A stretch of 64,000 nt of DNA from Chaenocephalus aceratus. Its lineage: Eukaryota; Chordata; Actinopteri; Perciformes; Channichthyidae. The notes under the pieces were generated by a model. The model searched no databases. It was given only the letters and a program-made list of their open reading frames with translations, and was not told the origin of the DNA. Shown in pieces: positions 1 to 41,960 of this stretch (its first letter is position 1; the number at the start of each line of letters is the position of its first letter). The stretch lies in assembly GCA_023974075.1 (NCBI GenBank), contig CM043790.1, positions 17,375,883 through 17,439,882 on the forward strand. The letters run 5' to 3'. Position numbers and translations under genes: made by a program.

Positions 1-15880
<15,880 letters not shown>

Positions 15881-16023
15881 CACAAGAACAGATAGTGAGA
15901 AGAAGCATAAGAGGAAGGCATTCAAAGTGCAATTGTCCCATGAAAGATATATAAGAAGATATATCTTTTTATTTTTTAATCATGTTGTATAATATTTGTA
16001 CATAAAATAGTTAATTATTTGAT

Positions 16024-16029
16024 AATAAA
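16024..16029 (+). terminator. Probable abcc8 poly(A) signal
   Basis: A canonical AATAAA lies 144 bases after the abcc8 stop codon (TAG, 15878-15880), in an AT-rich 3' untranslated region. It is the first perfect hexamer downstream of the stop. Confidence 0.6.
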
Positions 16030-17055
16030 AGATAAAATATCATTAACATGCGTGTTTTTTGGTTGGGGCTGTTTTGAAAAGGATATTGGATGGAGAATGT
16101 GTTGTGCTTGTGTGACAGAAACGTTATGACCTGGACAAAACACATGAGTCACTGGCCGAACAGGATGAACATGAGCTGAGGGATACATGATGTTGGAGGG
16201 CAAAGAACCAAAACACAGCAGAGCATCATCTTCATATACTCAGACGCGTCAGAGTGGGAGGAGCAGCTGCTGGCTGACTGATATTAGAAAGTTAAACACC
16301 TTTCAAAGGAGCACAGTGGCTTCTAAAATAAAGTTTCCATGGGTGGTGTTGAAAGAGAAATGAGAGGGAAGAAACCCCAGGATGGGAGTTTAATTAGAAC
16401 ACTAGATCTGGGTGCTATGGGGGAACAGCCGGCTTTCTATTCTTCTTAAGCCAAGGTTAAATCGAAAAGCCTGAGGGTGATGGTGTCCTATATTTAACTC
16501 ATTACATATTCAAAGCGCAAGCTGCCTGTGGCTGCCCAACTGACCACATCTTTTAATGTGTGATGGCCCACTCCTGCATTGAACATCACAGGAAGGGCAG
16601 CACAGAGATGGTGGAGGGGGGGGGGAACCTCCTCTCCACCTCTCATCGTCTCCATCTCACGTTACCGAGCTTTAGTGAAGTGGCAGAGTCAGCACAGCGC
16701 CAACTGTGCCACTCAAGGCTGCCTTCTCACCCAAAGGTGCTCAAAGTCAGCCAGAGGCCCATCGTGCTCCTGCGCCTCTCACTTAATGCGCACCATCGGT
16801 GAGTGGATTCACGGTGGGACGGGGCGGCGCGTTGATACATTCCCGGTGTGTCGGTGGGTGCTGTGAGTGACGACGGCAGCTGCGGAGCTGAAAGAAGTTT
16901 TTTTCTCCTGGGACTTCGCGCCTGATCTCGAGGCAACGTGAGGAGCGCACATACCTCCATAAAACGGACATGACCCTCCGTCCTGCACCCGACAGCTGCT
17001 GAGGAGCTCGGTTGGTAAAACAAGCGTTGGGATAAAGATAACTATTTCCATTTTC
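16030..17055 (+). other. abcc8-kcnj11 spacer and presumed kcnj11 promoter/leader
   Basis: This is the short gap between the KATP subunit genes. CpG content rises from about 16800 (GGGGCGGCGCG near 16819). No TATA box is obvious immediately upstream of the start, and I cannot place a transcription start or exclude a 5' intron. No other coding exon is seen. Confidence 0.5.
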
Positions 17056-17212
17056 ATGGGACTATAGCATGGGAGCGCTATGTTGTCCAGGAAAGGACTC
17101 ATTCCTGAGGATTACTTGCTCACACGTTTGGCTGAGAATGTCCAGCAGCCGAAGTTTAAAGCCAAACCAAAGAAAGCTCGATTTGTCGCCAAGAATGGCA
17201 CCTGCAATGTAG
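17056..17212 (+). promoter_or_regulatory. Two upstream ATGs (uORFs) in the kcnj11 leader
   Basis: The first is a three-codon frame, ATG GGA CTA TAG (17056-17067). A second ATG at 17069 starts a 47-codon frame that overlaps the kcnj11 start out of frame and ends at TAG 17210-17212. The second has A at -3 and G at +4, a better initiation context than the main ATG (G at -3, T at +4). The effect assumes the leader is collinear with genomic DNA. Confidence 0.5.
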
Positions 17213-18246
17213 CGCACACCAACATCCGAGAGCAGGGTCGATTCTTGCAGGACGTCTTCACAACTCTGGTGGATTTAAAATGGCTCCACACGCTCATCAT
17301 TTTCACCATGTCCTTCCTGTGCAGCTGGCTCCTCTTCGGGATGATCTGGTGGCTCATTGCCTTTGCGCACGGCGACTTGCACTACACGAGACGAGAGTTT
17401 GTCCCGTGCGTAACGAACATCCACTCCTTCTCCTCCGCTTTCCTCTTCTCCATAGAGGTGCAGGTGACCATCGGCTTTGGGGGCCGGATGGTCACGGAGG
17501 AATGCGTATCTGCCATCATCGTCCTGATCATACAGAACATCGTTGGGCTGCTCATTAACGCCATCATGCTCGGCTGCATCTTCATGAAAACTGCGCAGGC
17601 CCATCGGCGCGCAGAGACGCTCATTTTCAGCAAGCACGCCGTCATCTCCGTGCGGAACAACAAACTGTGCTTCATGGTCCGCATCGGGGACCTGAGGAAA
17701 AGCATGATCATCAGCGCCACCGTACGGCTGCAGGTGGTCCGGAGCACCTCCACACAGGAGGGCGACGTGGTGCCTCTGGACCAGGTGGACATCCACATGG
17801 ATAACCCGGTGGGCACCAATGGCATCTTCCTGGTGTCCCCGCTAATTATCTGTCACGTGATCGACAAGGATAGCCCTCTGTATTCGATGTCAGCCTTCGA
17901 CCTGCAGCACGAGAACGTGGAGGTGGTGGCGGTGCTGGAGGGGGTGGTGGAGACCACGGGCATCACCATGCAGGCCAGGACCTCCTATGTGTCGGAGGAG
18001 ATCCTGTGGGGGCAGCGCTTCGTGCCCACAGTCTCGGAGGAGGACGGCATGTACGCGGTGGACTACTCCAAGTTCGGGAACACGATGAAGGTCCCGACTC
18101 CCTCCTGCAGCGCCAAGAAGCTGGACGATGTGGGAGGCATCGCGCGCTTTAAGCTGAACGAGGGCGTCACCTTGCGGGCGACCGTGAGAAGGCGGCGGGC
18201 CTCCGCGGCCTCAGCGGCCTCCCGCAGGTCCCGGATGGAAAAGTAA
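17080..18246 (+). CDS. kcnj11: KATP pore subunit, inward-rectifier Kir6.2-like (KCNJ11)
   Basis: A single uninterrupted exon encodes 388 residues; human Kir6.2 has 390. Kir6.2 tetramers form the potassium pore and assemble with four SUR subunits to couple ATP/ADP to membrane potential. The N-terminus [12 protein letters not shown] matches Kir6.2. Also visible are slide helix (about 58-68, LKW), M1 (about 70-95), pore helix and filter TIGFGG (130-135), and M2 with Asn160, the weak-rectification position. ATP/PIP2-site residues Arg50, Lys67, Arg176/177, Lys185 and Arg201 have Kir6.2 numbering. The M1-pore loop lacks the extra residues of Kir6.1, which argues against kcnj8. The C-terminus ends in an Arg/Ala/Ser-rich tail with four Arg at 370-373, matching the position of the RKR ER-retention signal. 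The fish paralogue kcnj11-like (Kir6.3) is the main alternative. ATG 17080 is chosen by homology; the sequence has no frameshift. Confidence 0.95.
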   Translation: MLSRKGLIPEDYLLTRLAENVQQPKFKAKPKKARFVAKNGTCNVAHTNIREQGRFLQDVFTTLVDLKWLHTLIIFTMSFLCSWLLFGMIWWLIAFAHGDLHYTRREFVPCVTNIHSFSSAFLFSIEVQVTIGFGGRMVTEECVSAIIVLIIQNIVGLLINAIMLGCIFMKTAQAHRRAETLIFSKHAVISVRNNKLCFMVRIGDLRKSMIISATVRLQVVRSTSTQEGDVVPLDQVDIHMDNPVGTNGIFLVSPLIICHVIDKDSPLYSMSAFDLQHENVEVVAVLEGVVETTGITMQARTSYVSEEILWGQRFVPTVSEEDGMYAVDYSKFGNTMKVPTPSCSAKKLDDVGGIARFKLNEGVTLRATVRRRRASAASAASRRSRMEK

Positions 18247-18404
18247 AGATGTTTAATTGACAAATATGATTTTATAATTAATATATGTTGCTCTTATCAG
18301 TAATCCACATCACAGTTCTATATGCAGTCAGATATACGCACATCAACAAGCTTGTACTCAGGGTTAGTGTGGCCATGCACATAGATTGCACTGAGAATAA
18401 CAAA

Positions 18405-19345
18405 TAATAGACTTCAAAATACTGCTGCTGGTTTATAAAGCACTGAATGGTTTAGGCCCAAAATACATTACTGACCTCCTGCTAAACTATGAACCATCCA
18501 GATCTCTCAGGTTTTCAGGGACTGGTCAGCTTTCTGTCCCAGAGTCAGAACTAAACATGGAGAAGCAGCGTTCAGTTATTATGCTCCAAATATCTGGAAC
18601 AAACTCCCAGAAACCTGCAGGTCCGCTGCAACTCTGACTACTTTTAAATCCAGACTGAAGACCTTTCTTTTTGTCGCTGCATTTAATTTTAATTGAAACT
18701 GAGCCGTTGTGTTCGTTCATCAGTAAAGTGGAACTTCTGTGTGAACTATTCATATCTTAATGCACTGTAACTTTTTATTCATAGGGAAACTTCCATCTTA
18801 TATCTGCTCCCTGATCTCACGGAGAATTGTAAGTGCTACTGCCTGAGATTGAATGCTGTGGTTTTATTAAATGTGCCAACTGCTAGGACTGTCTTAGGGA
18901 AGACAGCTTTTAGATGCGCAGCTCCTCTGTCTTGGAATAGTCTGCAAATTAAATGGAAACTTAACATCTGGTGCCTCTAAATGTTTTTAAAGCTCGGTTG
19001 GATGCTAGTCAATCGGAAGCTATTGGTACCTGTTTATGTGGTATGATGCTGTATGATGTCCTTTTGTTGTTCTATTTATGTTTTTATGTTTCATGTGGAA
19101 CTTCTTGAGCAGGTCTCCCTTGAAAAGAGATCAATGATCTCAATGGGATTTATCTGTATAAATAAAGGTTTGAAATGAAAATGAAATTCATGTACTTTTA
19201 TTCATGTATTTTTTCTTTTAATGTTTCTTTTATTATCCTTTACTGTTTTTAAATGCCTTTGCCTGAATGTCTTTCATTTTTGTAAAGCACCTTGAATTGC
19301 CTTGTGTTGAAAGGTGCTATATAAATAAACTTGCCTTGCCTTGTG
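18405..19345 (+). mobile_element. L2-type LINE 3' end, interrupted
   Basis: The segment 18405-18770 translates to the end of an L2 reverse-transcriptase ORF (YKALNGLGPKYITDLLLNYE, PSRSLRFSG, then a frameshifted TPRNLQ-like portion). The element resumes at about 19206 and ends with its 3' tail GTGCTATATAAATAAACTTG followed by CCTTGCCTTG (to 19345), typical of fish L2 3' ends. It is 5'-truncated and broken by a second LINE. Confidence 0.7.
18783..19195 (+). mobile_element. Second non-LTR LINE fragment inserted in the L2
   Basis: A 10-bp direct repeat TTTTATTCAT flanks it (18773-18782 and 19196-19205). Inside, one frame reads VLLNVPTARTVLGKTAFRCA, then PLSWNSLQ, the extreme C-terminus of a fish non-LTR retrotransposon ORF2. 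The 3' end is AATAAAGGTTTGAAATGAAAATGAA. It is a short 5'-truncated insertion. Confidence 0.65.
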
Positions 19346-20085
19346 TAACTCTTATAAAAACTGGGGAGTTCTACCCAGAATGAAAAGAAAGTCGTTTGGA
19401 TGCGTTTGATTTCTTTGTTTTAATCAAAGGTGGCTGCATGTATTTATAAACAATCAAGGATAATATATGGAGCTCCATAATAATACCTCATTAATAAGTG
19501 TGTTGTTTATAAGGAGCCTTAATCATGATTTGTAAAAAGGACAACCATTAATATTCTTCTCAAGCAGAAAATAACTTTAAATTGGTAAAGAAATCGAGAC
19601 AAAGATCTATGCAATACATTTGTATAATGTCATAAATCGTCACTGTCGATAGATAAACTTTCCTGTCTGATTGTTTTAGCTCTCACAACAGAGCAAAAAA
19701 GGAACATTCCGACAGCAGAGGCTTAGATGTTCTGACTTCTTCTCCCTAGTATGATTCAAATATCAAAAACACAATCCTACAGTTCCCATAATGCAACCGT
19801 CTATTCATTTGACCCTCCCTTCCTGGTGGTTGCCATCCGTCCCTTTCAAAACATACCCCGGTTTACAAAACAAGGCTTTCTGTTAGCAGTTTTTACTTCA
19901 GCTCCTTCAGTAACAGAGCATATTAGAAACGGTGTTTCCAAACCGAGCAGCACTCCTCATGGCCTGTGAACTGGAACATAAATTGAGGTCCCTTTTAAAA
20001 ATAGCATTGTGTTTACAAGACGCTCATGTTTCCTTCGTCCTGAATAATAGGACACACTGATCAAAAAAAGGACAGACACAAGATG
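19346..20085. other. Intergenic, convergent gene ends (kcnj11 and mob2)
   Basis: AT-rich sequence between the LINE cluster and the putative mob2 3' end. No coding exon, RNA gene or repeat family is recognised. Confidence 0.5.
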
Positions 20086-21570
20086 GCATTTCTCTCTTTT
20101 ATTAGATTATAATCCGCAGAGCTTAAAATATTAAATTGCTTTTAACTTAGTTAATAATTAAAATACATAAAAACGAGAGCCAAAACTGAAGAACCCTGCA
20201 AAAAAAGATAAAACATAAAATAAATAAAAAAGGAGAATTATAAACCCAATCCTCCTCCATACAGAGGCTATGTCTGATAGAACCCAAATGTGATTCTTTG
20301 TACAGTAAAGTCCAGCAGACTGTGCATTTTCTATACATGTATAATGATACCATTATTGTTATTATCTCTTGAAACTTAATCTTCCTCTGATAATCTTTTT
20401 TAAAAAGCAAATTGTAAAAGGGGAGAGGTCAAACAATATCCAGAAGTGGAGATTTTTGTTATTTTGCACTGGTACTGGTCACTGTTACACAGCAGAGCAG
20501 CTCCACACCATCCACTCCACCCCTCTGTCTGTCTCCATCTCTGCCTCTGTGGGCCTGCAGACATTACCTCATGTCTTTGTCCTTTTTGTGCTGCTGGAGC
20601 GGGTGGAGGTTTTTTGTGGGGGGGCTCTGCTATGCTGAACACCAGGCAAACAGCTCTGACTCAACCTCAGTCAGTCTGAAAGCATCACCTCTCTGATCAG
20701 ATTAAATATCTAACATACAATCTTTATTTTTTTCATTCTCCCTGTGTCTGTGACCTTCTCTCTATGTGTGCTGCCCTCTAGAGGTGGGCTCTGGGACATG
20801 TTTTTTAGGGGCAATGTGACTATAGTTAAACACCATCAACATCTGTCATGAAGGACTGAGCAGTCTGGTGGAAAAGGGACCGAGAACAGGGGAACTAAGA
20901 GTTAAATTCTCTCTGGCAGCAGTGACGTATCTCTCAGGTCCCTGAGTAGGAAGCGCTTTAATCACCCCCCACAAAAACAACCCAAACAGTGATTGGCTAG
21001 TATCGCCCCGCCAGGCAGTAACGTGGCTCCCTATTGGCCAGCGCCAGCGGGAGGAGGGGACCCCTCTCTCCACACATCAACAGCACTGTACAATTGTAGG
21101 TTGAAGCAAAGCAGAGCCCCCTTCCTGTACTGTATGTTAGGTAGAGGTCAGAGGGAGGTGAAGGGACACACTGCACCCCCCTCCCACAACAAAAAATAAA
21201 ACTTCAACAAAATTAAAGTGAAATAAACCAAAAAAAATAAAACATACACATTTTGTTCCTAGTTTAAACTGCAGAGAAGATGGGAGGGATTTGCCCCTGG
21301 GAGGAACGCTCACGCCAATTCCTGCTGGCGTGACAAACCCCTCCCGCCACCCCAAACCCCTCGAAACACCCCCCCCCCTTCCTTCCTTCCTTCCTCCCTT
21401 CCTTCCTTCCTTCCGGCTGGTAGGATGGTGTTGTAGCGAAATATAAGGGTAGTGGAAGGTCTCTTAAGTCCTGCTGGCGCCCAGGAAGGGGGCCAGGCTG
21501 TCTTTCCTTCTCTCTATCTGATCTTCAATCACCCCGGGGCTGATGTCTCGCCGCCGCCCCTCCCCCACGC
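20085..21570 (-). other. mob2: Probable mob2 3' untranslated region
   Basis: On the minus strand this follows the mob2 stop. TTTTATT at 20097-20103 is AATAAAA in the mob2 direction and could be the poly(A) signal, giving a UTR of about 1.5 kb. It contains a CCTT/CCTTT tract (21375-21415) and no open frame of interest. The extent is inferred only. Confidence 0.4.
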
Positions 21571-35217
<13,647 letters not shown>

Positions 35218-35339
35218 GGTTTAGAACATAAACACAAATGAGTTACTTTCCGCTTCAAATTACTCAGGTGGAGTCCATGCGAATCACACCAAAGTTTGAA
35301 TCTATCTGAAGCTCTGACTTACTGCACGGTCAGGAGAAC

Positions 35340-35440
35340 AACTTTGTCAAGTTTAGAAAAGACCCTCCCTCTCAGTCCTCTCGTCCAATCAGAGGAGAGG
35401 GTGGGCGGACTGCAGTGACGTCAGAGTCTGCCCATGTGGA
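35340..35440 (-). promoter_or_regulatory. mob2 promoter with CRE, CCAAT and GC-box motifs
   Basis: A perfect palindromic cAMP-response element TGACGTCA lies at 35416-35423. A CCAAT box is at 35385-35389 (inverted relative to mob2) and a GC-box-like GGGTGGGCGG at about 35399-35408. The cluster is 120-210 bases upstream of the mob2 ATG at 35217, the expected place for a core promoter. CREB/ATF responsiveness is inferred from the motif alone. Confidence 0.6.
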
Positions 35441-38400
35441 TTTGGTTGGGGCATCTCCCCTAGGTGAAGTTACAATGTAGCAACAGGTGGTCAGCCAGTA
35501 ACGTGGAGTACAATGGAATAAAAAGGTTTCGCTACTCGCTACATGTAAGTGCCTGCTATTGGGCAGGTTTACATAATCATGGCTTTTAAACAAAGGACAA
35601 CACATGTAAATACACTCAACAGCCCATAGAAAAGCTAGACAAGCTACTAATGTTTCAGTCTCAACAGCCCAACATTAACGCACCAAAAATATAGCTTTGA
35701 CCGAAAGAGTTTTTAAAAAAAAACACATTTGTCACTATATGTACATTATGAAAATTAGCAAACACTGACGAGGACTGTCAAATGAAGTTGAAACTTTAGC
35801 TGTGGTTCAAATGATTTAGCCAAAACACATCCTAATGTTTACAGTGGTAAAAATAACTGTAATGTTATGTTAGCTAAAAAGCACATTTTCAAAATGTTGC
35901 AATATTATATGAGCCATTCAAAGATAAGTAAAATCCCAGTCAGGTTAGAAATACAACAAATACAGAGTTAACAACTTTAAAATAACTTCTATGTTGGGTT
36001 CAAAATCTCAACATGGTATGTTTCAGCAGGTTTAGTATTACAATACAGCGCACCTACACACCCTGTAGATACAAGTGTGAGTATTGTAGTTTTTTGGCGT
36101 GAGAACCGGTGCCTTGTAAAGTGCAGCGTGCTTGGAGGGACTGTGGAGCAACTTTCCTTGTGTTGATACTGAACTTCACCTGGAGTCCACCTACAAAGGC
36201 TGGCACTCTAATGACATGTTCAAACATGTCAACGCTGAAGAACCAGCAGAGAATCACACCAATTCAGTTTGAGAGACAAAGGCAGATTCACAGGGATATC
36301 TAGAGGTCTGTGTGTGTCTGTGGGGCGAGGGAATTGTTTGTAACAATTGTTTCAGAAGCTTTGTATTATTGACATGATTTAAATAATACAATATGAAATT
36401 GTCCAAAGAAGGCTGAGCCAATAACACGCAAGTATAAAATGAGGAAATGAACGCGGGGAGTTGAGACTCATGAGAAGATTACTGCTACAGAAGTGTTACA
36501 AAGCCATCATTTCCTCGCCCTTCTTCCCTCTAATTATTGCCTCTCAACAAACCTCCTCTCTTATTCTCTCGTTTATGGCTCTCTTCTCACATTTCTCCTC
36601 CCTTTCTGGATTTGATTTGACTCTCCCTGTCATCGTCTCCCCTTCGTCTTTTACTCGGTTCCCTTAGACTAAAGTTGTGGGGGCCATGGTGAAGCTGCAG
36701 ATGTGAGAAACCCTGGACCAGCTGGCTGCTGTTACACAGACACACAAAGACACACTAATCTGAGGGATCTGTGGAGCTATGTGCACCCCATGTATGTGGG
36801 TGGGTGTAAGTAGCCGCGTGAGGAAGATACAAGAGATTGTGAGGGTGTTGTATGCGAGGACTGTGCTTATAGATGTGTGTAATGTGTGTGTGTAGCGACT
36901 GTAGACATGCTGGTGGAGTTTACTGTGCACTGTTTGACCCTCTTGTTTATGGTTAAATGTGATTTAAGAAATGATCTGAAAGGATCAAAAGTGACAGAGG
37001 GTCCGACAGGTGCCTTGCTGGAGCCACATTTTACATACGTGACTCCTTCTCACAACACTACGGTTACACACCGGACTGGAGTTTCATGTGTGGAGCTGTG
37101 CGATCCAGGGGCCCCGTTACTGGCTCCTGCTGTGGTAGCAGGGGTGAGGAGCAGGGGGTGAGGGGAGAGGGACCAGAACAGGGCACTGACTTTTTCCCTG
37201 GTGCTAAATATAGCATCAGCCTGCCTGGCTCATAAAGAAGACAGAGGACAGTGTCAAGAGAGACAGGGGAGGGGGGCATGCTGTCTGTGTGCGTCTGTGT
37301 GCGTGTGTGCTGCCTAATCGGTGACTGTGTAAGCAGGTGAGTAACCAGGTGTGGGGGGGGGGTTGTGGGGGGGCCTGGGGTTAGTGAATGTGTCTGCAGC
37401 ACAGAGTATTTAAAACTCTGCAAACAAGACATCGCATTTTTGGTCAGCTTCATAATCTTCTTAACCTATTTTTCTTTATCTGAAATGTTTTGATTTCAGT
37501 TGCTGAATTATTACAGTTTTATACTTATTTATTTGAACGAAGTTCGTACAGCTGCTAATTTTTGTTTCTATGTTTGTCATATATCATACCGGCTTTATAT
37601 AGACTTGTATAAACACACTGTATATAAAGTGTTGATATAGATGGTCCATGAAGTACTCCGTGCTACTTGTGACCACCCAAGATAAAGCTGTACGTTGCCG
37701 TAATGGAAATCTCGTGCTCAGGGAACTTTCCATTCATTTGCTGGAAATTAAAGACATCCATTCAAGATCACTGGGGCTTGGCCTGGGTCTCTAAACTCAG
37801 TGCAGGACAAAGCGCTTTAAAGAGTCAGGCGTCAAAGTTGAAAAAGCCGGTGGGTTTTAACTTAAAGTGGCCTTTTCTGTAGTTACACAGGTAGTTTGTC
37901 GGGTTATGCGAGATGCAGGCTAACGGAGCACTCGGGGCAGACCCGCGGCGCTTACACAACGTCTGACGTGCATGGAAACAAACGGGCACTGAAAGACAGA
38001 GGTCTACTCTTTGTTCTCCGCTAACGTCACGGTCCTTTCCACTATTCAGACAAGACATGGCATCACTCACCTGCCACCATACTCTCACAAAACCAGATGT
38101 TTGCTGGCACTATTCCAGGCCTTTCACAGGGAGCACTACAGTAAGAAAGTGAAAATAGCTTAATCATTTCTTCAACGGTTACTTGAGGTTACATTTAAAA
38201 TGGTTACATGAGAACTTTGAAAGATAGTTGTACTATGAACCACCCTGGAGATACAGAGCTACATTAAATGCCCATATTTAATAAGTAAGCACATCCCTTG
38301 TTAAAAAGAGGGGAGGAGAAATATTGAAGGCAGTCAATTAAAACACTTTGACGTCACTGGTCTTGTGTCTGATGAATATGTTGAGCCTTAATCTGATGAA

Positions 38401-40890
38401 TGAATAAATAACAATAACTACAACGACAACTGATCCGACCAACAGATGACAAGGGGAAATCGACAGCAGACATTTTTTACTTATTTCAACAATTACAGCG
38501 TGGATGTTTAGGAGGTGGGACTATGTTGTAAGAAACATGTTTTACTGGACTGTTGAAGACTAAAAACGTAATAGTCGCTTTAAACAATGTACTGTTGAAG
38601 GAAGAGACATGCACTCGTATAACCTCACAGAAAAACACATTAGAAGTGGTCCAAAAGGAGGAAAACATTTTGCGACTAAATCTGTTTGCCTGCAGCGCTC
38701 TCTTTGCTGCCGTGCGATGATGGCTGGCCCAACAGGTTGGGTCTGAAAGCGAGCGGACATTCCACCTAGCGCAGACAAAGACAACACTGACTCCAGGCCA
38801 GCCAGCAGATGAGTCACAAATGCAGCAGATGAGCCTTGGGGCCTGGCAACAGCTCAGTCCCAGCCAACGCTAAATCTCCAGCCAATCATAGCCGGGATCA
38901 AAATGACAGGCGGGTCAGGCGGCCAACCATGTTAAAAAACAAAATGAATAAATACAAATCCCAGCAGTTCCAAGTTTTTCTGTAAGACCTTCAGTTGGCG
39001 CTGCATTCAGGGTGTGTGGGAGTGGTGAAGTGTGTTTAGGTAAGGTCTTAGCCAGTGAAAACAGTGCACACTGAGGGTCTTTAGTGCCTGGGGGTTTTCT
39101 ATAGGCCGGGACAGAAAGGTCAGCAAGGCCGGGAGACACTCTGCACACCGAACCCAGCGACCCGACCGGCAATACCAACCGGTCGTTTCTGCGGCGACAG
39201 CTACAATTGTTTTAATTATTGCCAAAATTGCAATGTTGGTCTGACATCTCTGAATGAAAAAACTGAACCAGTATTTTGAGACAAACTGGTTCATCTCTGT
39301 CCTAGAACTTCAACTCTCTCGTTCAACTCTTCCCCCGCGCTCGAGATGCTCAGTATGCTTAACCCGCACATTTTGAAGCGTCTATAGCGTGTGTGTCCGT
39401 GCCAAACGTATATTATCAAACTTGGCAATTAGTCCACCTCTGTACTTAATGACATTTTTATCATGCCTTAATTTATTAAGTGCACACGCCTCATCTCTGC
39501 AGAGCGCTCTTATCATACACACTGTGCAGTATGCACCAATACATCGTGTTAATATATAAAACATCAGTTCTTGCCCATTGGTTTTTCTTTGACCTTCCTA
39601 TCCACCTTTAAGACCTTCAAGTCGTCTTTCTCTCTTTGCACGTGTGCCCCTTCTCTCCCCGGATTCATCTCTCCTTCGCTGCATTCCTTTAGGGGAAGGG
39701 CTGCATGTGAAGACATGCCAGCGCACTCTGCACACGCAGCCTGGCTGAACAAAAGAAAAGAAGATCTGAGGGAAAAAGAGCAACATGAAGAGTCTCGAGA
39801 GCGGCAGATCTCAGGAGTTTAGTTTGACTTGTTTCTCTTTGTTTGGCAGGTAGATGTGTGCACTTCACGAGCAAACATATTGCACTGTATGCTCCATTTA
39901 ACAGCCGCAAGGCACGAAGGAAAACTACTCCACTTCATTAATGCTTCTGCACTCGTAATCTAATTAACATCCCAAATGATAAGCTGTGTCTGCATGTTAT
40001 CTGGAGCTGTTATATAAAAAGGCAGAAGCCAAGTATGTTTCAGAGACAGGAGGCCATGTTCTGCCTGGGTCATGACTGAAGGAAGAGAGGGCTTTAGCAA
40101 GATGGAAGACAGGAGATGAGACATACCAGACTCGTGTCCAGAAGTTCATAAATCACCATCTCCATGGATACTGCGTAGATATCGGCGGGAATAGGGCAGA
40201 AAGGAATATGGAGGAGGAGGTACGGTTGAGAGGGAAGGAAGTGAGAAAGAGGGGAGCAGTTGAGATTAGGTAAGAATGAGGGATGGGCTCTGCAGGAGAA
40301 GGGAAGTGAAAAACAGAACAGAGAAAGCAGAGTGAAAGAGAGCAGAAACTGCGATGTGGATAAGAGGAGTGAAAGAGTTTGAGCTGTGTGGGAGTTTGTC
40401 ACAGCATGCCCTGGCCTCCCTGCCCTCCTCCTCCTCATCCTCCTTCTCCCTGCATTCCTCAGCAGGGGAGAGTCAGATCCATCCCATGTGTTGCCACCTG
40501 GGCAGCAAAACACCTGTTTGTCAAGAGACACACACAACACACACACCAGGTGCATACCCACACATGTGCAAGGTCAGCTCATAGATCAAGGCGGAACAGG
40601 AGAGCAGGGCTGGGGGGGGGGGCTGACCTGTGAATTAACCTGTGACATGCTGCTGCATCACTCAGTCACATTCTGCATGTGCTCTGAACACCTGTGTCCT
40701 CAGGATTGAGGCCCGCAGGTTAGACTCCATCACAGTCACAAGATGAATCACATGACAAATAGGACTGGGGCCGTGTGGGTAGAGGCTGCGCTGTGCACTG
40801 TGCACACAATGACATGCACCTTATATCAGAGGAGGTCATCTCTAACATTAGGGGACAATTATTTTCACTATCGATTAATCTGCTGACTAT
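35441..40890. other. Non-coding stretch upstream of the proximal mob2 exon
   Basis: No coding exon, RNA gene or transposon with recognisable ends was found. If the distal first exon at 54277-54240 is used, this is mob2 intron; otherwise it is intergenic. Confidence 0.4.
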
Positions 40891-40897
40891 TTCCTAG

Positions 40898-41960
40898 ATT
40901 AATCGATACGATACAATATACTTTATTGTCCCCGTAAGGAAATGTGTTCTGGACTCTGTCCTGCAGTCCAGCATACATGTACACATAGTGGACATTAAGA
41001 GACATACACATATCATCAGTCATACACCGTTTGAACAAACACAATACACAGACGCACATACTGACAATGGCGACCTATTGCACAACGCTCATGGCCAACA
41101 TTTAAAAAGTACATTTCATTACATTTGACTACATTTCATTTCATGGGAAGTTAAGAAGCTTAATGGACATTGGTAGGAATGAGTGCTTATAGCGGTTCAG
41201 CCTGCTCTTGGGAACCCTGCATCTTCTACCAGAAGGTAGGAGCTGGAGTTCTGGGTGGAGTATGTGGGTGGGATCAGACGTCTATGGATCAGACACCATT
41301 TTGTTTGCCTGTCTGATAATGGACTGCTCGTATATGTTTTGGAGAGATGGGTGTTTTTTAACCCCCACAATTTTCATAGCAGTCTGTACCAGGCGGGCGA
41401 TCTGTGACTTTGACTGCACTGTCAAGTTACCATACCAGGCAGTAACACCATACCCAATGAAGCTCTCCAACACTGCATGATAGAACAGTAACATGAACCT
41501 CTGGTCGACTCCGAAAGCCCGGAGTCGACGCAGAAAGTACAACCGCTGTTGAAGTCTAGAGCACAGACCTTGAACATGCGCCTTCCAGCTGAGTGTATTA
41601 TCTAGATGGACACCAAGGTACTTATAGGAGCTGCCCTGAGTTATGGGTTCCTCCAACCACCGGCCTAAGGTCACCCACTGCCTTTGGGTCCCACACCGTC
41701 TCCTCAGTCTTCTTCACATTCAGCACTAGATGGTTCAGATCACACCACTGCACACATCTCTCTACTTCAGAGTGATGAGCCGATGAACTGCTGCCTTTGT
41801 GCATTACGCCAAGGATGGCTGTGTCATCTGAGAATTTGATGATATAATTCTCCGGGTGGATTCTCGTACAGTCGTTTGTGTACAGTGTGAAGAGGACCGG
41901 GGAGCTCACACAACCCTGGGGGGCTCCTGTACTGAATCGATTAGTCAACCTTCTGAACAT
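40898..41960 (-). mobile_element. 5'-truncated Rex/CR1-like LINE
   Basis: The minus strand encodes the C-terminal half of a reverse transcriptase: STGAPQGCVSSPVLFTLYTN, then FSDDTAILG, a variant of the catalytic F/YADD box, then LNVKKTEE, YKYLGVHLDNTLSW and AWYGNLT. The coding region has a frameshift near 41650 and an in-frame stop at about 41284, after which the reading continues HPELQLLPSGRR. The 3' end near 40898 has CGGGGACAATAAAGTATATT, typical of this fish LINE group. The copy is dead. Confidence 0.85.

Noticed and set aside
17080..18246. Identification as kcnj8 (Kir6.1)
   Set aside because: The M1-pore loop lacks the Kir6.1 insertion, and the N-terminus and length match Kir6.2.
40127..40165. 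Minus-strand exon-like segment MEMVIYELLDTSL with donor GTATGT
   Set aside because: It ends in phase 0, incompatible with the mob2 second exon, and matches no other known gene start.
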